From: Byssochlamys sp. IMV 00236
Lineage: Eukaryota > Ascomycota > Eurotiomycetes > Eurotiales > Thermoascaceae
Reading direction: 5' to 3'
Assembly (NCBI GenBank): GCA_001931875.2
Contig: MSJH02000812.1
Location: 434,001-498,000 of the forward strand
DNA: 64,000 nucleotides
Shown here: positions 22,107-34,611 of the stretch, piece after piece
How the letters are laid out: every line of letters starts with the position of its first letter
Numbering within the stretch: the first letter of the stretch is position 1
Translations under genes and position numbers: made by a program
Notes under the pieces: generated by a model
The model's input: only the letters and a program-made list of their open reading frames with translations
Database searches by the model: none
What the model was told of the DNA's origin: nothing

Positions 22107-23060
22107 ATGAAGCTGCTACTACTATATAGACGGCCGGTCTTTCTGACCTGGCGAGTTTCTAGCCATGGAAGGGGTATGTCATCATTCATTAAATATGCCA
22201 TTGCTACTTTATACATACTAATAAATCAACTCCAACCAGGAATATCAACATCCCGCCTCCCCACCAGCTCACGAATCCCTCCACGACTCAGTCCACAACA
22301 ATCGCTCCTCCATCGCTCCATCGCCACGAACGCAACGGCCCTAAACAAACACGCACAGCAATCCTCGCCCTCGAACGAAGAAGAGGAACAATCCTCTCCG
22401 TCCCTCTCAGACCAAGTCCGCTTCCTCATGCGCCAGGTCCCGCACCCTGTCGCCATCATCACCGCAACAGACCCCAACAGCCCAACAGCAAACGAAGCAT
22501 ATCGCGGAATGACCGTCTCGTCCTTCAACACTGTGACTCTCTATCCAGAACCCGTCATTTCATTTAACGTGAAACGACCCTCGGAGACGCTCCACGCCCT
22601 CCAGACCTCGGGCCATTTCCACGTACATTTGCTCGCGCCGAGCGAAGCGACTGCGAAACTCGCGCGCGATTTCTCAAGAGGGAATAATAACTTACAGATC
22701 GTGAAGGGTGAGGGAAGGTTTGAATTCTTCTCAGATTCGGGTTCCGAGACGACGGGTCAGGGGCGGGGCCCTCCAGTGCTGCAGAGGAGGAGAAAGGATA
22801 ATAGCAATAAAGATGAGAATGACTCAGCCATCATCGACTTCCCGTTTATATTCGAATGCCGCGCTCATCCCCAGAAGATCGAAGTGTATGACCATACCAT
22901 CGTGCTGGGGACCGTGGTGCGCACCCTTCGACATCCTGCTGCTGGACGACGGGGAGGTATAAGTGGAAATGCGAGAGATGATGACGATCCGCATTCAAAG
23001 GAGGATCTCTGCTTGACGTATGCGGATACCAGGTTTTGGAAGATGGGTGAGGTCGTATAG
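22107..23060 (+). CDS. Flavin reductase-like FMN-binding protein, probably mitochondrial
   Basis: Two exons (22107-22173, 22240-23060), 295 residues. The intron (66 bases, GTATGT to CAG with a CTAAT branch region) has no stop and is a multiple of three, so the frame reads through it; I prefer the spliced form because the hydrophobic insert it would add is unlike the family. The flavin reductase-like domain begins near residue 85 with VRFLMRQVPHPVAIITA and has GMTVSSFNTVTLYPEPVISF, the FMN-binding signature, then HVHLLAPSEATAKLARDFS. An Arg/Lys/Asp insert at about 200-220 splits the domain. The N-terminus is Ser/Arg/Thr-rich as in mitochondrial import signals. The substrate is unknown. Confidence 0.75.
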   Translation: MKLLLLYRRPVFLTWRVSSHGRGMSSFIKYAIATLYILINQLQPGISTSRLPTSSRIPPRLSPQQSLLHRSIATNATALNKHAQQSSPSNEEEEQSSPSLSDQVRFLMRQVPHPVAIITATDPNSPTANEAYRGMTVSSFNTVTLYPEPVISFNVKRPSETLHALQTSGHFHVHLLAPSEATAKLARDFSRGNNNLQIVKGEGRFEFFSDSGSETTGQGRGPPVLQRRRKDNSNKDENDSAIIDFPFIFECRAHPQKIEVYDHTIVLGTVVRTLRHPAAGRRGGISGNARDDDDPHSKEDLCLTYADTRFWKMGEVV

Positions 23061-23685
23061 TCAATAGGTTAGGGTCATTGGCTCGTTTTACCTTTATGCA
23101 AGAGATACCATGGTTTTTATGTACAGTACAATATTTGCGGAATGGAAAAAGTCCAATGTCAATGTTACAAGCTTCAATCGCTGGGTTGGTCCAGCTATTC
23201 TTGGACTATCCTTATAGTGTGGACAATATAATATAGAGGTTATGTGAATCGAATTAGCAGGTAGAAACTTTTTGGCATTCGTTTTTTTCCCGTTCTTCGG
23301 GCTGGTCCGGCTAGCTACAAATGTCCCAATTCCATTGCAAGCTCCTTTCCCTTCTGCTGGTTCTTGTTCCATTCGTGTACAAAGCGTCTTACCGGCCGCC
23401 TCGGTGGACATGGCGACTAGACAGGATATTGTCAAGAGAACAAGATATCCGTGGAGTAGAATCGAGGATTCACGGAGGGTAGGAGGCTGACAGTGATCAA
23501 AGAACCCATCTATAAGACGTACGAAGAAGCCGATTCAAGCTGGAAGAGAAGAGCGAATCACGAACATGGTGGACAACCAAACGACCAAACAAAGCACGCA
23601 GGGAGAGATGCCCCTAACCGAGAGGACGTGCCACAGCTGAGAAGCAAGCTGTATATTGGGAGAACAGATAGATCTTCTAGCTCAA
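23061..23685. other. Intergenic between convergent genes
   Basis: About 625 bases between the 3' ends of the flavin reductase-like gene and acrB. No supportable frame. Confidence 0.5.
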
Positions 23686-26600
23686 TTACCAGATCCCCTT
23701 TCCGCGAGAAGAGCTGGGGCTACCACTGCCGCTTCCACTGCCGCTTCCACTTCCACTGCCCCGGCTCGCCGCCCGATTGAATGGACTAGCAATGAGTCCG
23801 TAGCCAAGGTTGGCCTGGAGTGAGTCGGAACCAGAGCTTCTTCTCTTTACTGCCACGCTGTCAGGCACATCAACCGCCAGTGAGGGCACCCGACCCATGT
23901 CCATCGCATCGAACTCAGCATACATGCTGCTACGCGCAGAACGGTTCGAAGACGAACGGTCGCGGTTGTTAGCATCCAGACCGAAGTACGAGTTTGCGCG
24001 TACCAGAGGGGACACAGGGAACTGGTTGTTCTGCGACGCGCGCTGAATAGGACTTTCCGGGTGAGAGGACGAAGCACCGATGGGCGACGGGGAAGTCTGA
24101 TGAGGACTGGACTTCAGTGGCGGGAAGGTCAACGCCAGAATCGACCTGCCGTTCGCAGAACCGGCGTTGTCCGGGTGAGAATTGGTACCGGGCAGGTTTC
24201 CTTCAGGCGTGAGAGGTCCAGTTTCCATCAGCATCTGTTGCTGCTGCTGCTGCTGTTGGATAGCCTGTTCGATGGCGGAGGCCTGCTGCCACAGCTGGTT
24301 GGTGCGCACTTGGTAATCCTGCACAGATTGACTGATGCTTGCCAGCTGTTCATTGAAATTTGCCTCGATCTTCGCTTGCTCCTGCTCTCGGGCAAACTGT
24401 TCGGCAGCCCTACGCTCCCTCTCATTGAGCCCTTGCGCGTTGGCAGACACGATCCGTTCGTACTGTTCGTTCACTCTCGTCCTGCGACTCTGCAGACGTT
24501 CGCGCCTCTGGATGGTCTGGTTGAGCTCAGCTTCCAAGGAAGAGAGCTCCCGGGCAACAGCTGCACGGGCAGCAACCAGTTCTTCCTTGGCCGAATTCAG
24601 CAGTTCCAGCTCTTTTTCGAACTTCGCTTTCTGCGAAGACCATTCCTCCAGTTCTTCCTCCGGAATGTGCTCCAAATTGTCGAGCTGCGATTCAAGCGCT
24701 GCGGTGGCTTCCTCCGTCTGGCGAATGTTCCGTTCCAGCTGCAAAGAGCGTTGCTTCTGACGGTTCTCGTCATTTCCAGTATTCAGTCGGTGATTGTAGT
24801 TATCTAGCTCCTTCTTAATCCTCGAAACAACCAGTTTGTGATCATTCTTGGCTTTCTTCAAACGGGATCGTTTCTCATTCAGCTTAATCTCGGCATTGAC
24901 GATCGAGTTCTTGAGAGTGGTGGTGGGAGAAGACGGTCTATACGACGGTCGTGGCGGGACAGATGGGGACAAGTTTACTGTAGAAGCTAGTTAGATCCGA
25001 TGGCCACGAAATATCACATTGTACGGTCTTACCTTGTTCTGCGTGGGGTGTCGAGGGGGTCTTGACACTCACGACGCAAATCTCCTCGCCCGTATCGCTG
25101 CGCACAAAAGAACAGGTGTATGCACAATTAGGGGCAAGACCGGAGATCTCCCCACGCCACTGAACCGCACTTGAGCCTTTAGAGTCCTCGTGGACTCTAG
25201 AGATTGTAGCAGTAGCCCAGTGGGCGCCATTGACATAGACGTAGAATGGCTCCAACTCCTCGTTTCCCAAGCCTCCAGCCTCGCAAACGGCCGATGTAGA
25301 CGGTTCTTCCATCGATACGAAATCACCTGCGGCGAATTTGATTGATGAACTGTCAATGCTCGTAATCCAGACCAAACCCTCTTCCAGAGTCACTCCCTGG
25401 AGGTCTTCTTCGGTCATTGGGAGACTTCGCGCAGTTTTCGACACAGCCCTCGAATGCTCGTATTCCCTCATAACGGTGACTTTTGTGCTCGCCAGAGCAG
25501 CCCAGAATGGTTGCCGACTTCGCACTTGATTTGCCTGCCTTCTTCGTTTCTTCGCGGATGTTAACCGGTCCCTGCTCTCTTTTAATGCGGGCGGCGTGAC
25601 TACTTGGCCATCAGCGCCTATCATGGAGGAAACACTAGCGCCAGACTCGAATGCGGAATCAACCTGAGTCTGAGATCCCGCAGACGCTTCTGTATCGCCT
25701 CGTTTCCCAGTTCGAGATGGTGGGGTAGAACGGTTTTTAGCCATTGATCTTCTTGCCATGGCGGTTCCCGCCTGTGCTAGGATATGAACGGCCAAGAGAC
25801 TCCTGATCCAGCTCGGTGAGGTTTGCGATTCAGCGCGTCTGAACTCAGGCGGTATGAGATGGGCGTATTGTGCGAGCATATCGGGGCTGATTATCTTTGC
25901 GGAGATTAAATGCCCTAACACGAAATCCTGAATACCTTTGCTGCGGATGAGATGCAGGATCAGAACGATACCAACACACAAAGCGTTGACACCTCCATTT
26001 TTCCCCGAACTACCACCTCCTAGCGTAATTGCGACCTGCACCTGGGCCAGATCCAGCGCGAAATTCTGCGCCCATGACCACATGAACAGACCCCACACCA
26101 GTAAGCAGAACCCATCCATCGCGATCATCGTCCCGAGTGAAGGAGTTCCGGCGGGTCCCTGGAAGATATCGAAGTTGGACGTCAAGGATCCGGAGGAGGC
26201 GCCGCCGGGAGGCATGAAAGTCAGCGAGGCAAAGAGAAACTGGACCAGCGTAAGGACCATTGGCGGCAACTGCAGGAGGAAGATGAGAATGGCGATGGTG
26301 TCGTACATCGGGCAAGACTTGAGAATGGTTGACGCGAGCATAAACGGGTTCACGGAGGAGTTCTGGGTCGACCGCTTGGTTCCTGCTGTCGCCTTGTCGG
26401 GGCAACGAGAAGCCTGGCCTGACAGGGTCGCGTCGTCAGGCGCCGCACCGTTTGTGTGCCTGTAAGTCGCATCCACGCCACCCTTGCTATAACCGTTGAC
26501 ATAGGCCCGTCCATTGCTTTCCATCTTGGAGCCCTCCGCCGCAACGTTCAACTTGACCGTCGCAGCCGCCGCCGCCGCCGCGGACACCATGGCGGAATCA

Positions 26601-26779
26601 GAGGCACGGCCAGACAGATCAACCTGGGAGCCTGAGCTGGAGGAAACCCCGCTGGGAGGGGTCCCGTCTAGGTGCCCATTAGACTTCTGCTTTGTTACTC
26701 GTTTTCCGGGGCCAACGAGGCCGTTTTCGTGCCGATTGCTGTGATGATTCTTCCTAGGCGCGGCCGCTGGACGTGGCAT
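23686..26779 (-). CDS. acrB: Ubiquitination network signalling protein AcrB
   Basis: Two exons on the minus strand (26779-25033, 24977-23686) give 1012 residues, close to the length I recall for A. nidulans AcrB. AcrB is a fungal membrane/coiled-coil protein genetically linked to the CreB/CreD/HulA ubiquitination network and to acriflavine resistance. The N-terminus is basic and disordered. Three hydrophobic segments follow at about 150-300 ([54 protein letters not shown]). A middle fibronectin-like part has [17 protein letters not shown]. The C-terminal half is a long coiled coil (about 595-820: [19 protein letters not shown] to [10 protein letters not shown]), a poly-Gln stretch and a Ser/Gly repeat tail. 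The splice junction joins HAEQG to [12 protein letters not shown] in frame. Confidence 0.87.
24236..24257. repeat. CAG/CTG trinucleotide repeat coding poly-Gln in AcrB
   Basis: About seven CTG units on the plus strand read as a run of Gln codons in AcrB on the minus strand, just after the coiled coil. Confidence 0.9.
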
Positions 26780-29007
26780 CGACGAGGGAACGAAACACCC
26801 AGGTCCGAGTCAGCTTGGCAGGAACGAGCCAAGGACTTGGACCAGGCTGAAGAAATTCGAGAGACACGGCGAAGTGAATCTAGGAAAGGGATTTCGGAAG
26901 GGAGGGGGGGGGTGGTGTTGGAGAGAGCGAAAAAGAGAGAGAATGACTGCGGGAGAGGAAGTGGCAGAAGGGACTCTGCACCAGAGAGCGAGACACTGGC
27001 GTGTGGCGGGGTTGGGATTTCGCCAAAGGTGAAGGAGAGTCGAGGTTCTGCGTAGTAGTATTATGGGAAGATCGATTTGGACGGGAAAAGGACCGGACAA
27101 AGACGAGATAATATTAGTTTGCAGTCTTGTCGATCTCGAACAGAACAAGAACGAAAGACTGTTCAAAGTTACCTTCGCTTCAGCCCTTTTTGCGTGTCTA
27201 GCGCTGTCTGGTACGGTAACGGCCGTGACCGTACGGGTACGCCTCAGTACAGCCTCTTGCCTGGGCTGTGGTTCCGACTGGCTGGTAAGTTACGAATTAC
27301 AGATACGCAGTGCTTTGCTCTGGATCTGGAGGTTTGCAACACTGACTGACAGCTCAGTTGATAGCATAAAGGACGCTCTGGAGCTATACCGTAGAGCACG
27401 ATGCCATTCTCCCCAGTCGCGTGTGAGGATCTGCTGTGTTTTCAAAGCATAGATTCGGATAGTGAACTTGGCAGAGAGCACAACTTATTACTGTACGTCC
27501 TGCTAAGCTCGGCAGTGGCGCGATCTTACCTTTCGGTGACGGGCTAAGGGGAGCCTACTGTAAGCCGCGTGACGGATAGACCGGACCTGCTCCGTCTAAC
27601 GTGGACAACTGTTCCGCCAGCTGTCCATGATATGCTGGTGTTCGTGGGCGACAACGAATGGTCTGGTCCTGGTTCTACTGTACTATGTCTAGGTCTGTTT
27701 CAGGTCGAAGGCTCCGCATGATTGATATAGGATCCAATATATCTGGTCAGTCTAGGATGAAGAACGAAAGGCGGTTCATGGAGTGATATCAACAGAGCCT
27801 GTACGCAACTAGAGAGCTAAGAGATTTGTCCATTGTTTTATATATCTATATCGGACGGGCTACCAGCATCTGCATTAGGAAGCCAGCAACTAACGACGCG
27901 CGAACTGATGGTCAATGGGGAAACCGATTTCCTGGCTCCCAGAACACCAGACATATTATTATTCAACCCAGAAATACAGTTTCCTAGCCGTATTGCTATT
28001 TCTTTTGGTGAGCGCTTGTTAGGTTCCCAATCTTCGGTAGCCCCGACAATATGGTTTGCTTTTGTCACCCGGTAAACAGATCTATTCTCCGTCATTGAGG
28101 TGTCATCAGCACTGCGCAGTCCTTTCATGTCCAGCACAGAAGAGGAACAGTGACTCGGCACACGGTTTCTGCAACATCCTCGGTGGGCGGAAGCATGCGA
28201 CGATCACCCCGGGGCGCAGAACATACTTACAGTGTGCGGGGAAGGTCACCGCATTTTTCATATACTTCGTGGCGATGAAGGAATCGTCAGTGGTACCATT
28301 GTTATAGACAGTATCCGGTCATTTGTGTGGCCGGTCGTGAAAGTGGTTTATCCCGTAGATAATATATCATATCATATTTCGGGTGGTCCATCATCCCCTC
28401 ACCAGTGCAGGATGCATCATGTCTATGGTAGATAGCCGTTGGACGAAGACAAGGATGTCACGACATGATAGAACAAAAACTACTATATAGTTAGTAGATC
28501 GGCCGGTTGCTCAGGCAGTCCCCTGCTCATAGAGTGCAGTAGATCAGACCAAGCCAGACAGAGGAATGGTTCCCGAGGAATATTTCCGAATCGGGAGGGC
28601 GTACGATGAAACGGTAATATCATTTCCACTCGACGGAAAGAATCCTCCGCGGTGGCCATTGTGATTTGTGCTCTTCACAGCCGGATCCGCGGACTATCTC
28701 TCCATCAAAACGCTTGCCAGCACCTTCTTTTCTGCGTCCCCGGCTGATAATCGGGCTAATGCACGTCGATTCGCGGAGGGAGATGATGAGTTTTCCGGTC
28801 TGACAGCAAATCATGGATCGATCGCGACTCCCAAAACGGACGGTCGTAGCCATTATTACCGTATTGCTTCTGCCCCGCGATGCTGTGGGTGAAGATTTTG
28901 GCTCTCCCTTAACTCGTCTGTTCAACCTCCGAGGGTCTGAAAAAGAAACTCGGACCGGTCCCAGCTACCTATTCTATATTCTCCTTCGTCTCTGGTCGAT
29001 AGTAAAA

Positions 29008-29028
29008 AAATAATAATAATAATAATAA
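29008..29028. repeat. TAA trinucleotide microsatellite
   Basis: Six TAA units preceded by a short poly-A run. A second run of the same type lies at 29957-29985. Confidence 0.9.
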
Positions 29029-29956
29029 GCCTCTGGTGCAAAAACTCGCCCTAGAGCGGGGGACCCAAGGCCTGGGCTGGTCAGCCAAATCCACCGGGCT
29101 GTCTTTTGCCAAGCAGAGAACATTTGAAGGAAATCAGCCTTTTCCCGAAAGGCCGTCGTTACCGGTCGATAACTGGTCTTAGTTTGAACTCTGCAGAAGA
29201 GCCTTCGTGCGCGGTACGATCATCGGCTCATGCAGCCTCAAGGCTCGAACTAACGAGCGATCCAAGCGAGTTTGTCACATGGTGCCTCTTCTCTCGCATT
29301 CGAGACGGGCTCTCTTGAACAATTGTGCCAGCAGGAGAAACCCCCCGCCAATTTGGCCGTGTTTGGATGCTGTTTCTATCATAGACAGCCTCAATGTTGA
29401 AGACGGGAGGGCGGGAATCCTGGCTCCATCGCGGCAGGAAAGCCGCCGAATGTCTGGAATGAGGGATCTCCCAAGGGCCAAATCTGGACCATTCCTGACT
29501 CATGGTAGTAATTTTTTTTTTGTTTTTTACCTTTCCTCTGCAGAAATAATCAATACCGTCCAAACTTCGAAGCTCTAGTTAATACGCGGCTGTGGCGCGG
29601 ACCATTAAACGGTGGTCCTTGGCACAGACCTGTAACAACAATAATAGATCAACTCCTGTATGGCCTTTTTTCCTATCATGATCCCTCGCTTCTCTGACAG
29701 GTCATGGCCCACAAATGACGGAGCACACCTGACCATCAATAATAATAATACCAATATAGTCCTTGCCCTTGCGCAAAGATTGTATTTACCGCGTACTTAT
29801 GTAGCAAGGGCAATGGCTAGGAAGAGAGCTTATGATGGTTCTCAAATGGTTAGAGATGTCTACATTGATAGATATGCTACTACAGTATTTTTACGAATAG
29901 ATAGAATCCTTAGTGTAGTAATAGGGGGAAATAATCCTTATTACAGGGTGCTACGC

Positions 29957-29985
29957 TAATAATAATAATAATAATGATAATGATC
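29957..29985. repeat. TAA/TGA trinucleotide microsatellite
   Basis: Six TAA units followed by TGATAATGATCA-like degenerate units, in an AT-rich stretch. Confidence 0.85.
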
Positions 29986-30527
29986 ATAGATATGCTAGAA
30001 TATTTCTAATTTTGTAACTCGAGGCAAAGGCGGTGAACCCTGGCAGAACCACACCTTCCATTTGTATGTCGTCAAAAGGTATCTATCTCATTTGGCAAGC
30101 ACTTGACTATATGTGAAATGGCCTTTGTCCAACTATCATGTTAACAAGGCAGATAGCACCATGGCAGATCCGGACAAAATTCTAATACCACCCCCACCAT
30201 TGCCTAGCGATAACTATTTATGGCTTCTACGCATAGATCACCAAGCGTCGGTGCCTCCAGGGCATCGTCGGAAAAAATCAAGGGCATTCTCAGAGAATAC
30301 TAAGCTCGCAGTTGGAAAGAGCTCAGAGCGTCAGAGATATTGGGCGTGCGGCAATACGCTAATCTATATTTGCCATGTTATTAATAGCCCAAGAGGATAA
30401 ACAGGTAGGCAAAACACGCATTATATTATCTCTAGATGGTAAATCTAATAATATTTTTTTCAGGCTGAGCTGTGGCATGACCTTGGGCTCATAGAGTTTT
30501 GTTAAGCTTTAGATCACGGAAGCAAAG

Positions 30528-31374
30528 ATGTCTGCAGAACATATAGGTGAGAATGAAAGAGTCTCCATTGCTTGCTATCTAAATGATAGGAATCTAACGG
30601 ATATTTATGTTCCTAGACCTAGCTATCCTGATGAATCCCCCTTCGCTGCTACCTGCCATATGGTTACACATCCTACCCGTACAATGTGTCGAATCCACGA
30701 TCTTCCTCTAAGGAGTTCTCCTTTTTGGTCGAATCAGTTAGGATCCTTCGACACAATGGAGTTGAGCCACGGCACGGTTTATTAGTAGGTGATACAGCAC
30801 AACCGTAGCTCCGGATAGCTACCCATAGCAGATGCAGCTCGGCTTCATGCAGAGGTCTGGATTCCAACAATTTCCCGATAGCCTCTGTGCTAAATGCAAT
30901 CCTGCTATGCCCGAACAGTTCGATTGTTATTCGGATCCTGGATTTGTCTTTGCGCCTGTTGATATCGATTTCTTCATTGATTATGAGATGAAGGATGGAG
31001 AATACAGGAAATCCGCGGCTGACCAAGGGTTACCCCGAAAGCGAGCGGTTCCCACGTCTGAGGAATATAAGAAATATTAAGTCGACAAAGGCTTAATCAG
31101 TGCTGAAGCTAAGGGTGGTCTATACCTTCCTCTATTTCTGAAATCCTATCTTCTTCGCGATCGGCTTGAGTTCGATATTAGGCCAATGCTATCAAAGCCT
31201 ACAGTCTGGCACGGCGCCCCCTTGGCTTGCCTCAGACGATGCTTTCTATATCTAGGATCCCTGCGTTTGGGATCTGTAAACAAGGCAGTCTTCGTCAAGC
31301 TTCGGAAATTGTTCGACCTTTATTTCTTCGAAGATGAAGATTCCTCTCCTTTGAGAAACCAACTATCCGATTAG
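30528..31374 (+). pseudogene. Decayed gene of unknown family
   Basis: Three open pieces on the same strand read like one protein that has lost its frame. Piece 1 (30528-30785) has IYVPRPSYPDESPF. Piece 2 (30832-31080) has PDSLCAKCNPAMPEQF and ends EEYKKY at a TAA. Piece 3 continues in exactly the same frame after that TAA with VDKGLISAEAKGGLYLPLF, then WHGAPLACLRRC and KLRKLFDLYFFEDED. The in-frame TAA at 31078-31080 would be explained by a single C-to-T change of a CAA codon, the change made by repeat-induced point mutation. I do not recognise the family, and no functional splice of the three pieces was found. Confidence 0.5.
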
Positions 31375-33101
31375 TCGGAAAGAAACGAGAGTTTACCGAG
31401 GTCTCGCCAGGAGGCTCCAGCGAGAGGTGCGTGCATACTGGAGCCTAGGACCAGACGGAGGAAGCAGTGCATCAATTTGCACCGTTACTAATTCGATCGG
31501 TTAATTCTGCGCGTGTCTCAGTCTGCTTTATACGTTATTATTTTTATTCTCCGCGCCTATGCTAGTTTATACTGTATGTTAACCGCGTATTCATCAGATC
31601 CAGAGAAGTTGTTTTAAACTAGAATTATTTCCTAGTTCCTACCTAACCATGGAAAGACCATATTGAGGTTTCTTCTCTGGAATATAGCGACCGTCTTGAA
31701 CCCGTCCTCCAGACCCATCAGACGCCATGTGCCAGAACAAAATCCAGGACAATAATGGGTACGATCGATTTCAAAAGGCCTCGAGTTCATGGCAGATGAC
31801 GAGGAAGACGACAATGATCACTGTAGACCTTCATCGGCTTCACAGAAGGGAAGAGCCCCAATTGCGCACCTCATAATGGACCCGCCGACCTACGTGGATG
31901 CTGTAGTTCAGCCAGCATATAGGAACAAATTACCATAGGGATACTGGAAACCAAGTTACCCGAACGCCAAACACCTGATGGAACCTTGGAAGCGGCAGAG
32001 TTTTCTGGTACCCTTGTGTCTTTGGATTGGAGATCCTCAAAACGAGGATCTGTTGAGTACGTATTAAGACTGGTCTTTGGGTTGGTATCATCATCGCCGT
32101 CTCTAGATAAGAATATTAATGAATTCTTTTACAGCTTTCCAACCGATCTTGAACGCTACCACTATGAGCTAAGTTACATGGTTTAGGTAGTTATTCTGCC
32201 TCTCATTATATTCGTACTTGCTTGTTTGTTTCAATAATAAGCAACATCCAGAAGGGCTGGTTACTTTACATAGTTATCCACTAGTTAGTAGTCAGCAATA
32301 GTTATAACTATGGCTCATAGTTATTTTTTTCGCGCAGAGCGCCCACGGGGACACAGACAGACCATGCCTATATATAGTTAGCAGAAGGCAACGCCCATGG
32401 TGTACAACCGGCAGACACAGTTGGGGGTTCCGTAATCTCTGCGAGGAGCCTTTATCATGGACAGGAAATTACGAACCCAGCCAAACTAAGAAAAGCAACA
32501 CGGGGCTCGAGATCCGAGAAACGGATTTTCGACAAAAAAAGACCACCTAGAAGGGAAGGACCATGGCGAATACGAAAGGGAGCTTCGCTAGCAGATGCTC
32601 ACAATGGACGGCAAGTGTGGATGCTGGGGCAATTTCAAACCATGATACAAGCTACTGCTGGGAGCCTAGCAGAAGAGAAGCCACCGGTTTAACAGAGGCA
32701 TCTGGTGCTTAGGTACTTTCCACGAAATTCCATTCCCAAACAAACTTAAGCTTAACGGTGGAGGAAGACGGCGATTCTAGAGGCAGAACGCCTCGGTAGG
32801 TGCAGTGGCTTCACGGGGTAGCTTTCTCGAATCAAGCATCTTAGCAGCTTCAAGAGATTGCAACAGTAAGCTTCTCTTGAGCTGTGTCGACAGCTACTTT
32901 GCACCGTATCGGATGGCCAGGCATGCTTCTATCAATGCTAGTTCGGGCGAGATGTGAGGATAATAGGATACTGCATTGATGTAATCTTTCTCGATGGCTG
33001 ACTCCTAAATCACTAAGGGGATAAGCAATATTCCATGTCTGGCAACAAACAGATCGCATGTCCTTGTAGAATCATTAAGCCGTGTCATCGTAACGGGAAA
33101 G
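31375..33101. other. Intergenic, no gene seen
   Basis: About 1.7 kb between the decayed gene and the Psy4-like gene. AT-rich, without supportable exons. Confidence 0.5.
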
Positions 33102-34611
33102 TTAGGCGTCCTCGTCAGCTTCTGCATCTTGCTCCGTAGACACTAGCTTAGAAGCGCCCTCTTCCTGGTCTGCACCTCCGGTAAGGCTTTTCCCGGTGCC
33201 CTGCTGCCCTGTCCTTCCTGTAGCATCGGAGAGCAGGATATCACCGTCGCTGTCGGGATTACCATTTCCCGCATCAACGCCTTCCGGTTGACCTTGCTGC
33301 TCCGTAGCAGATATATCAACCCCGTTGTCCGGTGCCGTCTGCGAAGTCAGCGTCATTTCGACTCCTTTTCCGTTTTGTAAGCCCATATCCTCAACTCCTA
33401 GCACTGAAGGACCACGAGCATGTGGAGCATCTTCTTCAGCTTCTGGGGATCTTCGTGCTTCGATTCCTTCACTGGACGTTACAAGATGAGACGTAACGAC
33501 AATGCCCGCTTCCTGTTCCTGTCTGATGAGCTCTCCTTGTGTCACTCCGCCAGATTCTCTCCCTATCATCCGTCGCTTGTTAGCAAATCTATGTCAAAAT
33601 CCATACATATTTATCCGCCTTACCTTCATCTAAAGGATCAGACCCAGCATCCTCTAGAGCGGTGTTATTTAACCACGAGATCGGAGTCAATAGAGCACCG
33701 CCTAATGATTCATCGCTGCCCAAAGAATTGTCCGCTATCATGAAGCTTCCGCCATTTGACTGACCGTTCGCCGCGTTGATATCTCCCAGGTATGCCGTCT
33801 GCGGTAGCGGGAATATATCTGCGCTGCTAGAGACCGAAACGACTCTATCCATCGCTCTTAGGTAGGCGGGTAGTGTACGGTAATGTCGCGTCGGCCTAAG
33901 GATCAACTCTGCGAGTCTCTGGATAGTATGCGGGGGTTTTGAAGAGAAATATGACCGCAGGGTCGATTTGATCGAATTCAGAATAAGGAGCAAAGGAGGG
34001 GGCAGGGTATCATCGGCTGGTCCCGGTGCTGACTGCTGCGAATCGGGAATGCGCTCGGTAGTGTCTGAGAAAGCAGGCACAGGAGGTCTAGGAGGAGTCT
34101 GCAGGTCTTCAGGTGGAGCATTCTCCTTATTGCTGCTTGTGGGAAAACTGGCGTCTTGTGATGGGTATGAGGGGAATGACGAGCTAAGCGTCTGGGCGAG
34201 CTCCGGCGGCATCTTAGGCATCGGGAAGTCATTGTGGACTATCTAATCAAGTTGTTAGTTATAGGCGATCAAGATGATTAGAGCGTCACATACATGATCC
34301 AATCGCTCCAACAGAGGTTCCACCATGCCAGGCCATTTCTCGCTTGAACCATGTCAACATCGGTACTCGTAGAAGACGGTTCGAATATTTAACATACTAT
34401 TCCATTGAGCCATCTTTGGCCACGGCCTCTAGGACCTCTTCGTCTGCAAATCCAAGGTCAGTAATGCTCCAATGCTCCAGTCAAAAACGGTCCCAAAGTA
34501 CGCGCTAGCGGGATCAAGAGAAGAACGTGGTGATGAGGGTCAACAACAAAGAGATGCAGGACCTAAGCAGTTACAAGGTCCGCTCAAAGGCATCTACCTA
34601 CCCAAAGCCAT
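33102..34611 (-). CDS. Protein phosphatase 4 regulatory subunit 2 (PPP4R2/Psy4-like)
   Basis: Five exons on the minus strand: 34611-34602, 34443-34398, 34342-34294, 34242-33624 and 33562-33102; 394 residues, all phases closing. PPP4R2 binds the PP4 catalytic subunit and directs it in DNA damage recovery. The spliced start reads MALDEEVLEAVAKDGSMEYE, then KWPGMVEPLLERLDHIV. After a Pro/Ser-rich insert comes SYFSSKPPHTIQRLAELILR followed by PTRHYRTLPAYLRAMDRVV, typical of the family. The C-terminal half is acidic, low-complexity and Gly/Asp/Gln-rich. The first coding exon is only ten bases (ATGGCTTTGG) with a donor at 34601. That exon is supported by the sensible junction but is the least certain part. 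Confidence 0.8.

Larger units (their letters stand above)
26780..30527. other. Gene-poor region
   Basis: About 3.7 kb without a supportable gene. The first 300 bases are the acrB promoter and leader. Frames around 27063-27452, 28620-28925, 29207-29578 and 29660-29959 have no recognisable domain, and the last lies in AT-rich sequence between TAA repeats. A frame at 30113-30400 contains SVPPGHRRKKSRAF and may be a fragment of the decayed gene that follows, but no splice links them. Confidence 0.5.

Noticed and set aside
24061..24807. 248-codon plus-strand frame
   Set aside because: It is the antisense shadow of the AcrB coiled-coil coding sequence; the Leu-rich content mirrors the Gln/Glu/Lys codons on the other strand.
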